A stretch of DNA of 64,000 bases from Saprospiraceae bacterium (GCA_016714445.1 JADJNF010000009.1:62001-126000); one strand, 5' to 3'. Shown: positions 45,101-53,587, numbered from the stretch's first letter. Program-made: numbers and translations. Notes: a model not told the origin generated them from the letters alone.

Positions 45101-46522
45101 AGTTTTGCAAGTGGTGACGGTGCTTGTCTGGGTTGTTCAGAGAAGTCGGTGGTTCATATTTTTACGGCAACGGTAGAATCCTTAATGCAACCTCGCATCG
45201 AGAAACATGTAGCACAAATAGATGAACAAATTCTTAATTTGGAAAAACTGGTTCAACAAAAGCTGATCAACACTTTGGATGTCTCAGATACTAATACCTT
45301 AACACGTATCATCAGTGAATCTCATGCAGGAGATCTGAAAATAGCAGATTTAGCCGGCAAGATGGATCACGAAAAAGATATGCAGCCGGTAGACCAGGAA
45401 TGGCTATTAGATATCACTCGTTTATTGACCAGACTGAAATCACTCAAATGGAAATATACCCAAGGCACTACAGGCCAGGGAAGGTCAAATATGGGCATGT
45501 GTAACTCTACAGGTTGTACATCTGTTTGGGGAAGCACATATCCATTCAATCCATATCCATTCCCTTGGGCCAATCACCTTTTCCAGGATTCTACGTCTAT
45601 GGCCATGGGTATTTTTGAAGGTCACATGGCCAAAATGGCGGACGGATTTAAGGCTATGAGAAAAGCGGAATTGGTACTAAATGGAAAATATGATCCATCA
45701 GTCCATGATTCATTTTTCACGTACTTTACTTGGGAACAATTTTCTGAAGAAGAGTGGTTGCTTTGCCCGCCTGTGGTAGCATTAGGTGGTGATGGTGCCA
45801 TGTACGATATCGGATTCCAGAATCTATCCAGAATGATGGCCTCCGGAAAACCTATCAAAGTAGTGGTCGTAGATACCCAGGTGTACTCCAATACCGGTGG
45901 ACAAGCCTGTACTTCAGGATTCATTGGTCAGGTCTCGGACATGGCACAATATGGTAAAGTAAAAAAAGGAAAATCAGAGCCAAGAAAAGAGATAGGATTG
46001 ATCGCTATGGCTCATAGAAATACTTTTGTGCTCCAAAGTACGCTGGCCAATACCAGTCAGATGATCGAAGGATTTATAGATGGTCTGATGGCAAAAAGAC
46101 CTGCAATATTCAACATTTATACTACTTGTCAGCCTGAACATGGTGTAGCAGATGATCTGGGAGTCAATCAAGCCAGATTAGTCATGGAATCACGTGCCTA
46201 CCCTATTTTCCAATACAATCCGAACAAAGGGCAAAAAATTGAACAATGTCTGGATCTCAGCGGCAATCCTTCCATAGATCAGGTATGGCCTACTTACCAA
46301 TTGAAATACAACGAATATGGGCAGGAAAAAACGATGGAGGTGGCAATGACGTTTGCAGATTTTGCCATCACGGAAGCCAGATTCAGAAAACACTTCAGGA
46401 AAGTACCCCGGGATGCATGGAATGACAATATGGTAATCCTTTCTGAATTTTTGGAAATGTCTGAAGCAGACAGAGAAGGTTTATTCCCATACATCTGGAC
46501 AGTAGATAAAAACAAAATCTAG
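42134..46522 (+). CDS. nifJ: pyruvate:ferredoxin oxidoreductase-like giant 2-oxoacid oxidoreductase (frameshifted at C-terminus)
   Basis: It couples oxidative decarboxylation of pyruvate (or a related 2-oxoacid) to ferredoxin reduction with acetyl-CoA formation. Domains in order: alpha/pyrimidine-binding (GAYPITPSTQMGEYW, residues 35-50), gamma domain (GGWGAITTGKNLAM, near 493-507), two 4Fe-4S clusters (CTACGNCYTVCPDTAIP near 789 and CKGCMECVNVCNDDALR near 922), the proximal cluster cysteines (CLGCSEKS near 997) and the TPP-binding domain (GDGAMYDIGFQNL and DTQVYSNTGGQA near 1220-1260). The frame ends at TAG 46520-46522 after DKNKI, but the next frame continues the same protein to 47040, so 42134-47040 is one broken gene. 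It sits directly upstream of the rnf genes. Confidence 0.9.
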   Translation: MKDLTLIKYPGIKTAMDGNTAAIMCERESSDGAGAYPITPSTQMGEYWAEEAAKGHLNISDRPLIFIEPEGEHAAAAVTAGLSMTGLRASNFSSGQGIAYMHESLYAAVGKRLTYVLNIGARAMTKSTLNVHAGHDDYHAIDDTGFFQLFAKNVQHVADLNIIAHRIAELALTPGIIAQDGFLTTHLIESLYLPERELIRDFLGRPDEIIETPTPAQKIIYGETRRRIPEVWDVDNPMMAGIVQNQDSYMQSVAAQRPFFFDHIKDLTDQAFAEYYQLTGRQYQRVMSYKAQDADYLILGQGSIIPSAEVVSDYLRQSRGIKVGVIDLVMFRPFPADLLSQLLKGKKGVVILERLDQPLAEDLPIAREVRAALSKCQENGMAQKNKPYPDLETYKSGDTPAIYSGSFGMGSRDLQPEGIIGAVENMLPDGKHKKQFYLSIDFLRDVPYTPKQKLYQESISDAYPNIKDLAVRGSENPNMMPKDAITVRFHSIGGWGAITTGKNLAMTLYDLLGYEIKANPKYGSEKKGQPTTYYLAAAPEPIRINCEYFFVDVVLSPDPNVFKHTNALAGLKKGGFFIIQSDQDSPEKVWANIPVPYQKVIIDQEIHIYYIDGFKIAREEATDPELQLRMQGIAFQGAFFAASPLMQKANLTDQELLKAIEDQLMHKFGSKGQRVIDDNMRVVKRGFDEVKEIKNKVLGSNAAEILNGHKIVPVPNMVKKIQQSESKLSDIHRFWEQTGNFYLQGMGNDNITDPFIGLSVMPAATSLFRDRTGIRFDHPSWIPNNCTACGNCYTVCPDTAIPGLVSTLSDVLDTIVKRVKKKHGNVEILPKAVRQMESHIRTLMHQPKNGATVNTYINHAISKSIADNNGDAIVIKEFDWFRDELGDFDFALTRPYYDIHEKNEPNSGGLFSITINPTTCKGCMECVNVCNDDALRIVPQTESSVDSLRNQWDLWLDLPNTPKKYNRIDSLEEKIGPLETILLNKDAYLSFASGDGACLGCSEKSVVHIFTATVESLMQPRIEKHVAQIDEQILNLEKLVQQKLINTLDVSDTNTLTRIISESHAGDLKIADLAGKMDHEKDMQPVDQEWLLDITRLLTRLKSLKWKYTQGTTGQGRSNMGMCNSTGCTSVWGSTYPFNPYPFPWANHLFQDSTSMAMGIFEGHMAKMADGFKAMRKAELVLNGKYDPSVHDSFFTYFTWEQFSEEEWLLCPPVVALGGDGAMYDIGFQNLSRMMASGKPIKVVVVDTQVYSNTGGQACTSGFIGQVSDMAQYGKVKKGKSEPRKEIGLIAMAHRNTFVLQSTLANTSQMIEGFIDGLMAKRPAIFNIYTTCQPEHGVADDLGVNQARLVMESRAYPIFQYNPNKGQKIEQCLDLSGNPSIDQVWPTYQLKYNEYGQEKTMEVAMTFADFAITEARFRKHFRKVPRDAWNDNMVILSEFLEMSEADREGLFPYIWTVDKNKI

Positions 46523-47040
46523 TCAGGGTTCTGGTTGCTGCTCCGATAGTAGAATCCTGCGAAGACAGAAGGAATTTCTGGTTGATGCTTTGCGAACTGG
46601 CAGGCCTAAATAAAGAGAAAAAAGAAGTAGCAGATATCGAGAAAAAGATCCGTACGGAGGTGATCAACAGGATTTCCAAAGGGCTCATGCAATTGGCAGG
46701 TGATGATGGATCAGGATTGATAGAATTAGCTTCCAATGATGTAGTGGCCCCTGCCGTAAATGAACCATCCAATACTTCTTCCAACGGCAGCTATATGGCG
46801 CCATGGATAGAAACGGAAAGTTGTACTTCCTGCGACGAGTGTACAAAACTCAACAATAAAATCTTTGCTTACAACAACAATAAAAAAGCATACATTCTCA
46901 ATGCGTTTGGCGGCCCTTATGAAGATCTGGTCAAAGCAGCGGAAAAATGTACAGCAAGAGTCATACATCCGGGATTGCCTCAGGATTTGTCCGGAAAAGA
47001 TATCGAAAAATGGATCAAAAGGGGAGAAAAGTATAATTAA
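46516..47040 (+). CDS. C-terminal segment of the PFOR-like protein in the -1 frame
   Basis: Directly where the main frame ends, the -1 frame reads NLVRVLVAAPIVESCEDRRN, then WLMLCELAGLNKEKKEVADI. It ends with a cysteine motif ESCTSCDECTKLNNKIFAYN and a helix-rich tail to TAA at 47040. The first internal ATG is at 46582. Restoring one A in the run at 46514-46517 would join it to the preceding frame and give a protein of about 1636 residues. The motif looks like a final ferredoxin-like cluster site. rnfC starts 9 bases after its stop. Confidence 0.85.
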   Translation, partial: NLVRVLVAAPIVESCEDRRNFWLMLCELAGLNKEKKEVADIEKKIRTEVINRISKGLMQLAGDDGSGLIELASNDVVAPAVNEPSNTSSNGSYMAPWIETESCTSCDECTKLNNKIFAYNNNKKAYILNAFGGPYEDLVKAAEKCTARVIHPGLPQDLSGKDIEKWIKRGEKYN

Positions 47041-47048
47041 GCATAGGA

Positions 47049-48407
47049 ATGGGAATTTTTAAGTTATATAAAAATACTTTTAAGAACGGGATTCACCCTC
47101 CTGAAAATAAGGATATAACCCAAGGTTTACCTATCAGGCAATTTCCGTTCTCTCCCATATTGATTATTCCGATGTCACAACATATCGGGAGCCCGGCTGA
47201 AATTATCGTCAGAGAAGGACAGGAAGTGGAGAGAGGACAAATACTGGCAAAAGCATCTTCTTATGTCTCCGTTCCCATTCATTCGCCGGTATCGGGCACT
47301 GTCAGAAAGATATCTATGGTACCCACCATTTCGGGAAATAAGATAGAAGGGATACAATTGGAAGCCTTTCCGTATTCCGGTCAGGAAGTGGCAGAAGGAA
47401 AACCCATCCGTCTGGAGACAGCCACTTCAGATGAAATTCTGAAAGGAATACAGGATTGTGGCATAGTAGGATTGGGTGGTGCCGCTTTCCCTACGCATGT
47501 AAAACTTAAAGTTCCAGAAGGAAAAACATGTGAATATCTGATCATCAACGGTATAGAATGTGAACCCTATCTGACCACGGACCACAGAGTCATGCTAGAG
47601 CAGGCAGAAGACATATTTATGGGTATCAGATATCTGATGAAAGCCACCGGAGCAATTCAAACCGTCATAGGCATTGAAGCCAATAAACAGGATGCAGCAG
47701 ATCATTTGAATAAACTAAAACCAAATGATATACCAGTCACTATCCAAGTGGTACCTGTCAAATATCCGCAGGGATCTGAAAAAATGCTCATTACAGCTGT
47801 ACTAGGAAAAGAAGTACCATCAGGGGGATTGCCGATTGATGTCAATGTGGTAACGGTCAATGTAGCTACGACGGCTGAAATAGGAAGATTGTTGCCCCAT
47901 GGCAGAGGTATCCAGGAAAGAGTGATCACTATCGCAGGCCCGGCCATCAAGAAACCCGGAAATTATCTTATTCCTGTTGGTACGCCCTTGCGGTTTGTAC
48001 TGGATTATGTCGGTATCCAGGACGATATCGCAGAAGTGTATATGGGAGGTCCCATGATGGGCGTTTCTGTGTCCAATCTTGATATTTCTATCACTAAAGG
48101 TACTTCCGGTATTTTGGTATTTGGCAATAATGATGTGAAGAAGGAAGAAAAGGTATATCCGTGTATTAAATGTGGAGCCTGTGTCGATGCATGTCCGATA
48201 TCCTTAAATCCTTCAAAACTGGGCATTCTTGCAAAATTTGAATCGTATGACCGTATGGTGGAAAACTTTAACCTTATGGATTGTTTTGAGTGCGGTTCAT
48301 GCTCTTACGTTTGTCCTTCTCATATTCCTCTGGTTCAATATTTCAGACTTTCAAAGGCTAGATACAAAAGACGAAAGTCCCTCAAACAAAACCTGAATAA
48401 TGCGTAA
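47049..48407 (+). CDS. rnfC: Rnf electron transport complex subunit C
   Basis: RnfC is the peripheral subunit that binds NADH and FMN and carries two 4Fe-4S clusters. Visible are a Barrel-sandwich opening (SPVSGTVRKI), the NADH/FMN Rossmann-like part (IVGLGGAAFPTHVKLKVPE, LIINGIECEPYLTTDHRVML), and two ferredoxin motifs (CIKCGACVDACPISLNP near residue 375 and CFECGSCSYVCPSHIPL near 415). At 452 residues it matches the compact RnfC type. It follows the PFOR gene by 8 bases and overlaps rnfD by 8 bases, so all are one operon. Confidence 0.95.
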   Translation: MGIFKLYKNTFKNGIHPPENKDITQGLPIRQFPFSPILIIPMSQHIGSPAEIIVREGQEVERGQILAKASSYVSVPIHSPVSGTVRKISMVPTISGNKIEGIQLEAFPYSGQEVAEGKPIRLETATSDEILKGIQDCGIVGLGGAAFPTHVKLKVPEGKTCEYLIINGIECEPYLTTDHRVMLEQAEDIFMGIRYLMKATGAIQTVIGIEANKQDAADHLNKLKPNDIPVTIQVVPVKYPQGSEKMLITAVLGKEVPSGGLPIDVNVVTVNVATTAEIGRLLPHGRGIQERVITIAGPAIKKPGNYLIPVGTPLRFVLDYVGIQDDIAEVYMGGPMMGVSVSNLDISITKGTSGILVFGNNDVKKEEKVYPCIKCGACVDACPISLNPSKLGILAKFESYDRMVENFNLMDCFECGSCSYVCPSHIPLVQYFRLSKARYKRRKSLKQNLNNA

Positions 48408-49419
48408 GATCACTCTACACATAGCCACTTCTCCGCATGTAGTGAAAGGAGCAAGCACGGAAACTATCATGAAAAATGTGATTTATGCTTTGTTGCCGGC
48501 TGCAGCATTTGGAGTCTATGCATTTGGTATCAGTGCATTGCTTGTATTGCTGACGACTACTATCTCAGCAGTAGCTATCGAACATTTTCTTTGCAAAATA
48601 TCAAAAAAAGAATCCACGGTATCTGACTATTCTGCGGCCATAACGGGTCTGCTCCTTGGCATGTGTTTGCCACCTGACTTTCCCCTTTGGATGGCGTTTA
48701 TGGGTTCAGCTATTTCCATTGGATTGGGTAAATTTATATTTGGTGGTCTGGGTTACAATGTTTTCAATCCTGCATTGGTAGGCAGGGCGTTTTTGCAGGC
48801 AACTTTTCCTGTACCCATCACTACATGGTATCAGGCATTTGGACCTGATAGATTTTACCATATTTCATCATCGGTGCTCGCACTACCTTTTATGCAGCCT
48901 GCCGTGGATGGAGTGTCCGGAGCTACACCACTGTCCGCATTTAAATTTGATCACGTCGATACACAAACATACGACTTGGCTATGGGATTCATTAATGGTT
49001 CCATCGGAGAGACCGGTACCGTATTCCTTATACTCGGAGGTATATATCTGGCTTGGAGAAAAATGTTGAATTGGAGAATACCAGTTTCAATATTTATTAC
49101 CGTTTTTGTTTTTAGCGGTGCAGCGTATCTGATCAATAATACAGCGTATCCATCACCAGTCTTCACTTTATTTTCCGGAGGTTTAATGTTGGGAGCCATC
49201 TACATGGCTACAGATATGGTAGCTTCACCCATTACATCTATGGGGGTTTGGGTCTATGGAGCCATTATAGGTATACTGGTAGTAATGATACGATTATGGG
49301 GCGGACTTCCCGAAGGTGTGATGTATGCCATCCTTTTGGCCAATGCCATTTCTCCGCACATAGATAATTTGATAAGACCAAGAGTTTATGGTACGACCAA
49401 TAAATTAAAATTATCATGA
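48400..49419 (+). CDS. rnfD: Rnf electron transport complex subunit D
   Basis: An integral-membrane subunit with about nine to ten helices and a covalent FMN. The flavinylation motif VDGVSGATPLSAF (near residue 170-182) carries the candidate acceptor Thr in SGAT. GGLGYNVFNPALVGRAFL is the other family hallmark. It starts inside the end of rnfC and overlaps rnfG by 4 bases (ATGA). It probably carries electrons through the membrane coupled to Na+ or H+ export. Confidence 0.95.
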   Translation: MRKITLHIATSPHVVKGASTETIMKNVIYALLPAAAFGVYAFGISALLVLLTTTISAVAIEHFLCKISKKESTVSDYSAAITGLLLGMCLPPDFPLWMAFMGSAISIGLGKFIFGGLGYNVFNPALVGRAFLQATFPVPITTWYQAFGPDRFYHISSSVLALPFMQPAVDGVSGATPLSAFKFDHVDTQTYDLAMGFINGSIGETGTVFLILGGIYLAWRKMLNWRIPVSIFITVFVFSGAAYLINNTAYPSPVFTLFSGGLMLGAIYMATDMVASPITSMGVWVYGAIIGILVVMIRLWGGLPEGVMYAILLANAISPHIDNLIRPRVYGTTNKLKLS

Positions 49420-50108
49420 GCGAACATAAACAGACAGAAAATAATCCTCAGGGGAAAGATAAAAAAATGGTCATAGCCATGGGAAGCATCGGTTTGATAT
49501 GTGCTTTACTGATTGTACTTACTTATCAGGGAACTTTTGCATCGATTGAAAAAAATAAAGCGGAAGCATTGGAAAAAGCAATTTTCAAAGTACTGCCCGG
49601 AATTTCCAAAACTAAAGCGTTTCAGTTAAATCAGGACCAGACATTTTCTGAGACAAATGCAACTGATCCCAAAATTCCAAAAGTATATGCCGGATACGAT
49701 TCTATAGGTCAGTTGAAAGGTATTGCCGTTCAGGCCAATGGCAAAGGATATGGAGAAGTCCTCAATCTATTGTATGGATATGATATTGATAATCAAAAAA
49801 TAGTAGGTTTTTACGTTTTGGAAAGTAAAGAGACGCCTGGCATTGGAGACAAGATTGAAAAAGAAGATTTTTTGGCCAATTTTAAAGCAATGGATGCAGC
49901 TTTGAATGATGATTTTACCAAAATAAAAAATGAGATCACCACAGTAAAACATGGTGAGAAAACCAATGACTGGCAGATCGATGGTATTACCGGAGCAACA
50001 ATTACTTCCAGAGCCGTGGGAAATATCCTGAGTATGAGTTCCAATCAATGGATGCCGCTCATCTATAAAAATAAAAAATCTTTTTTGATCAATGATAAAA
50101 GCAAATAA
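49416..50108 (+). CDS. rnfG: Rnf electron transport complex subunit G
   Basis: A single N-terminal membrane helix (MVIAMGSIGLICALLIVLTY) precedes a periplasmic FMN-binding domain with YDSIGQLKGIAVQANGKGYG, LLYGYDID, LESKETPGIGDKI and the flavinylation site DGITGATITSRAV, in which a Thr receives FMN from ApbE. The 4-base overlaps with rnfD and abutment with rnfE show tight coupling. The length (230) is typical. Confidence 0.95.
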   Translation: MSEHKQTENNPQGKDKKMVIAMGSIGLICALLIVLTYQGTFASIEKNKAEALEKAIFKVLPGISKTKAFQLNQDQTFSETNATDPKIPKVYAGYDSIGQLKGIAVQANGKGYGEVLNLLYGYDIDNQKIVGFYVLESKETPGIGDKIEKEDFLANFKAMDAALNDDFTKIKNEITTVKHGEKTNDWQIDGITGATITSRAVGNILSMSSNQWMPLIYKNKKSFLINDKSK

Positions 50109-50764
50109 TGAGTGTTATTAATCAAAATAAATCAGAAAAAGGTTTCCTGAGTTCAATCGCAGATCACCCTTCAACAGATGAATTTATCAAAGGAGTCTGG
50201 CGGGAAAATCCGGTATTTGTGCAAGTATTGGGTATGTGTCCTTCACTCGCCGTTTCCAACTCGGCAAAAAATGCTCTGGCTATGGGATTGGCAACAGCTT
50301 TTGTGTTGCTGATGTCCAATATACTTATATCATTGCTCAGAGACTTCATCCCTAAACAGGTGCGGATAGCTTCATACATATTAATCATAGCTACTTTTGT
50401 AACTGTAATAGATTATGCCATGCAAGCCATAAGCATTGAATTGCACAAAAGTCTCGGAGCCTTCATTGCACTGATTGTAGTCAATTGTATCATACTAAGC
50501 AGAGCTGAAGCTTTCGCTTCAAAAAATACTGTTGGAAAATCAATATTGGACGCATTGGGTATGGGAATAGGTTTTACATTTGCCCTACTGTGCATTGGCG
50601 GTGTGAGAGAAATATTAGGAAGCGGAAGCTTTTTGGGATTTGAATTTATGCCGGATTCTTTTGAAAAATGGGTAATTATGGTTTTACCGGCTGGAGGGTT
50701 TTTTACGCTGGCTTTTTTGCTGCTTATATTCAACAGCTTTAAAATAAAAAACAATAGAGCATGA
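50108..50764 (+). CDS. rnfE: Rnf electron transport complex subunit E
   Basis: A six-helix membrane protein of the RnfA/RnfE/NqrD/NqrE family, with FVQVLGMCPSLAVSNSAKNA at the start and GGVREILGSGSFLGFEF near the end. RnfA and RnfE together hold an intramembrane iron site, for which the Cys in MCPSL and a second Cys (VNCIILSRAEAFAS) are expected ligands. The ATG overlaps the rnfG stop by one base and its 3' end overlaps rnfA by 4 bases. Confidence 0.95.
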   Translation: MSVINQNKSEKGFLSSIADHPSTDEFIKGVWRENPVFVQVLGMCPSLAVSNSAKNALAMGLATAFVLLMSNILISLLRDFIPKQVRIASYILIIATFVTVIDYAMQAISIELHKSLGAFIALIVVNCIILSRAEAFASKNTVGKSILDALGMGIGFTFALLCIGGVREILGSGSFLGFEFMPDSFEKWVIMVLPAGGFFTLAFLLLIFNSFKIKNNRA

Positions 50765-51342
50765 GCGACTCATCACTTTGGAGCATATTTATTAATGCCA
50801 GTCTGATCAATAATTTTGTGCTGGCATACTTTCTGGGTATTTGCCCTTTTTTGGGTGTATCGGGCAAAATTGAAACAGCCACTAAAATGGGTGCTGCGGT
50901 AACCTTTGTAATGGTGATCAGCGCTATGTGTGCATATGGAATCAATGCAGTACTTACAGCTATTAACGCACCATTTTTGCAATTGATTAGTTTTATTGTT
51001 GTTATCGCTTCTACAGTACAATTGGTAGAAATGTTTATTAAAAAAGCGAGTCCGGCATTATTTAAAGCGTTAGGTATATTTTTACCATTGATTACTACCA
51101 ACTGTGCGGTGTTGGCTGTTGCTTTATTTCAGACCAGTAAAGGTTTCGGATTACTTAAAAGTTTTGTTTACGCACTTGGTGCAGGAGCAGGGTTTACTCT
51201 GGCACTTGTGCTAATGGCAGGTTTGAGAGAGCAACTTGAATTCTCAGAAACCATAGGTATAGTGAAGGGTACGGCGTTGGTCCTGTTAGTGGGTGGGATT
51301 TTGTCCCTGTCATTTATGGGCTTCGCAGGATTGGGCGGATAA
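50761..51342 (+). CDS. rnfA: Rnf electron transport complex subunit A
   Basis: A six-helix membrane protein paralogous to RnfE, with VLAYFLGICPFLGVSGKIET early and TTNCAVLAVALFQTSKGFGL in the middle; the Cys in GICPF and TTNCA match the iron-site ligands in this family. The end GLREQLEFSETIGIVKGTAL is the typical RnfA C-terminus. It completes a C-D-G-E-A block; rnfB lies separately at 52.6 kb. Confidence 0.95.
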   Translation: MSDSSLWSIFINASLINNFVLAYFLGICPFLGVSGKIETATKMGAAVTFVMVISAMCAYGINAVLTAINAPFLQLISFIVVIASTVQLVEMFIKKASPALFKALGIFLPLITTNCAVLAVALFQTSKGFGLLKSFVYALGAGAGFTLALVLMAGLREQLEFSETIGIVKGTALVLLVGGILSLSFMGFAGLGG

Positions 51343-51428
51343 CGAATGAATGAAGAATGATGAATGGTGAATGTTTAATAACAAATGACAAACAAATTAG
51401 CTAATAAACGAATAAACCAATAAAATCT

Positions 51429-51626
51429 ATGATCGAGTCTTTATTTATTGCAATGGTAGGTATAACAGCGCTGATGACAATGTGGCTGATTGTACAGACA
51501 TTATGGAGAAAGACTTTCCGCGATTACATCTCTGATGAGGATGTATTGGCTGACCGAAGATCATGCAAAAACTGCGGCTGTACAACTGCATGCAGCAATA
51601 AAAAGGAAAATTTAATCGAACAATAA
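51429..51626 (+). CDS. small membrane protein with four clustered cysteines (NqrM-like in layout)
   Basis: A 65-residue protein: one membrane helix (SLFIAMVGITALMTMWLIVQ) then a short cytoplasmic part ending with four cysteines in RSCKNCGCTTACSNKKE (Cys46, 49, 51, 55). It lies between rnfA and the FNR gene on the same strand. NqrM, the maturation factor that delivers iron to the NqrD/E (RnfA/E-like) centre, has the same layout of one helix and four cysteines but a different sequence, so I infer a similar iron-delivery role and do not claim homology. An alternative is a small FeoB-associated-type cysteine-rich peptide. Confidence 0.65.
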   Translation: MIESLFIAMVGITALMTMWLIVQTLWRKTFRDYISDEDVLADRRSCKNCGCTTACSNKKENLIEQ

Positions 51627-51650
51627 AGTTTAAAAATAAAAGCATATAAT

Positions 51651-52508
51651 ATGGCACACTTATCCGATTATTTATCAGGAACACACTACAAAGCCAAAGT
51701 GAAAAGTTCAAAACGACTCACTCCTGCTGATAGTGAAGAAATCAAAGAAATCATCATTGAAGTGCAGGACACACATTTCCATTGCAAAATTGATCAGAGT
51801 TTTGGGGTTATAGTAGAACATGCAAGTCCTTTTGGCAACCAGGTGCACCATCGATTTTATAGTGTAGCAGATTTGATGGATTCTTCGGATAAATTTCCGT
51901 TGATCACTATGCTGGTAAAAAGATGTTCTTATGTAGATGAATTCAGTGGCGAAAAATATGACGGCATAGCGTCCAACTATTTATGTGATAGAAAACCAGG
52001 CGACGAAATCATCCTGACAGGTCCACATTCATTGCCTTATGCCGTACCTGAAGACAAAACAGCCAATATCATTTTGATAGGCATGGGTACAGGTATCGCA
52101 CCATTCAGGACATTTGTAAAACATATTTATAATAATGTCAAAGACTGGCAGGGTAAAATTCGTCTGTTTTATGGCGCCCGCAGTGGTTTGGAATTACTTT
52201 ACCTCAATGATAAAGATGGAGACCTGACCAACTATTATGACCAAAAAACCTTTGAAGCATTTTATGCACTCAGTCCGAGACCGCATTGGGCAGATCCTAT
52301 AGAGCTAGACAAAATAATAGAAGGAAAATCAACTGAAATAAAAGAAATGCTGACCCAAAACAATTGTTATATCTATGTAGCAGGATATGGCAAAATATTA
52401 AGTCAACTGGATGTAGCGTTTTCCAATATCATAGGTTCAAAAGAAAAATGGGAAATCAGAAAAGCAGAACTGAAAGCCGGTAAAAAATGGGCAGAAATTA
52501 TTTATTAG
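51651..52508 (+). CDS. plant-type ferredoxin-NADP+ reductase
   Basis: A 285-residue flavoprotein that moves electrons between ferredoxin and NADP(H). FAD binding is shown by RFYSVAD (RxYS motif, near residue 73) and the following SNYLCDRKPGDEI, the plastid-type N/S-x-L-C-D motif. NADP binding appears as GMGTGIAPFRTFV (near 144-156) and FYGARS, with a conserved end (YIYVAGYGK and the terminal WAEIIY aromatic). It starts 24 bases after the four-cysteine peptide gene. In this operon it links the ferredoxin reduced by PFOR to NADPH. Confidence 0.9.
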   Translation: MAHLSDYLSGTHYKAKVKSSKRLTPADSEEIKEIIIEVQDTHFHCKIDQSFGVIVEHASPFGNQVHHRFYSVADLMDSSDKFPLITMLVKRCSYVDEFSGEKYDGIASNYLCDRKPGDEIILTGPHSLPYAVPEDKTANIILIGMGTGIAPFRTFVKHIYNNVKDWQGKIRLFYGARSGLELLYLNDKDGDLTNYYDQKTFEAFYALSPRPHWADPIELDKIIEGKSTEIKEMLTQNNCYIYVAGYGKILSQLDVAFSNIIGSKEKWEIRKAELKAGKKWAEIIY

Positions 52509-52598
52509 GTTTTAAAGTAATCGGAAGTATTTCGAAAGTACAATATTTTAAAATTTTAAAAATTACCCATTAGCAAATTTTCAAAATAATAAATTAAA

Positions 52599-53465
52599 GT
52601 GAGCATCATCATCCCTATAGCGGCACTAGGATTTCTTACTCTTGCATTGGCAGGGTTGATTGTTTTTGCCAGCAGGAAATTTTATGTTTTTGAAGATCCG
52701 CGTATTGATCAGGTAGAAGACATGTTGCCACACGCCAATTGCGGTGCTTGTGGATACCCTGGATGTCGTCCTTTTGCAGAAGCTTTGGTTTCAGGCAAGG
52801 CATTACCCGGAAAATGTAGCGTCAGTAGTGATGAAGGCAGGATGTCCATAGCGGATTTTCTCGGCATTTCGTTGGGAACTGAAGAAAAAAGAGTCGCCAG
52901 ATTAGCATGCGGCGGCGGTATCAACGTAGCTATTAATCAGGCATATTACAAGGGAATTGACACCTGTCAGGCAGCTACTATGGTCTCGGGTGGCGGAAAA
53001 GCCTGCTCTTGGGGCTGCCTCGGATATGGCGATTGTAAGGTAGTTTGTGACTTTGATGCCATCACAATGAATGAGTTTTCTATACCTGTAGTTGATGTGG
53101 CTAAATGTACGGCTTGCGGTGATTGTGTAGAAGCTTGTCCCAAGGGGCTATTTTCTTTACATCCCGTCAGTCACCAACTTTGGGTGGCATGCAAAAGCCT
53201 CGAAGCCGGGGATGATGTATTGGATGTATGTGAAGTAGGTTGTACCGCCTGTGGAAAGTGTGCCATGGATGCAAAAGGAGAACTTATCACTATGGTAAAA
53301 AGCCTGCCGGTCATAGATTACACCAAACCCCACAAAACACAAGACCCAATACAGCGTTGCCCAACCGGCGCTATCGTCTGGCTTGATGAAAAAGAAGGCA
53401 TCGTTAAAGGGAAAGAAGCCAAAAAAATCATCAGAAAGGGAAGCAGAAATATGGGCTATTCGTAA
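52599..53465 (+). CDS. rnfB: Rnf electron transport complex subunit B
   Basis: RnfB receives electrons from ferredoxin and passes them into the complex. A GTG at 52599 starts the protein with a membrane helix (SIIIPIAALGFLTLALAGL). A 4Fe-4S Fes motif follows with ANCGACGYPGCRPF (Cys48, 51, 56) and PGKCSV (Cys73). The ferredoxin-like region holds CTACGDCVEACPKGLF and CEVGCTACGKCAMDAKGELI. The RnfB-type WGCLGYGDCKVVC segment is present between them. It is 90 bases after the FNR gene, on the same strand, and separate from the C-D-G-E-A block. Confidence 0.93.
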   Translation: MSIIIPIAALGFLTLALAGLIVFASRKFYVFEDPRIDQVEDMLPHANCGACGYPGCRPFAEALVSGKALPGKCSVSSDEGRMSIADFLGISLGTEEKRVARLACGGGINVAINQAYYKGIDTCQAATMVSGGGKACSWGCLGYGDCKVVCDFDAITMNEFSIPVVDVAKCTACGDCVEACPKGLFSLHPVSHQLWVACKSLEAGDDVLDVCEVGCTACGKCAMDAKGELITMVKSLPVIDYTKPHKTQDPIQRCPTGAIVWLDEKEGIVKGKEAKKIIRKGSRNMGYS

Positions 53466-53587
53466 ATAGTAAAAAGCTATGCGGATACTAAATAATTCTT
53501 GTATTTTAATTCACTACAAGTGTGTTTATTATAAAATTCTTCCCACTTTTCATTAACTTTGCATATTTATTCAAACGTATATCATCT

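Noticed and set aside
46502..46522. Programmed -1 frameshift in the PFOR-like gene
   Set aside because: The heptamer before the stop is T AAA AAC, not a strong X XXY YYZ site, re-pairing would be poor, and no stimulatory hairpin is evident. A one-base indel is simpler.
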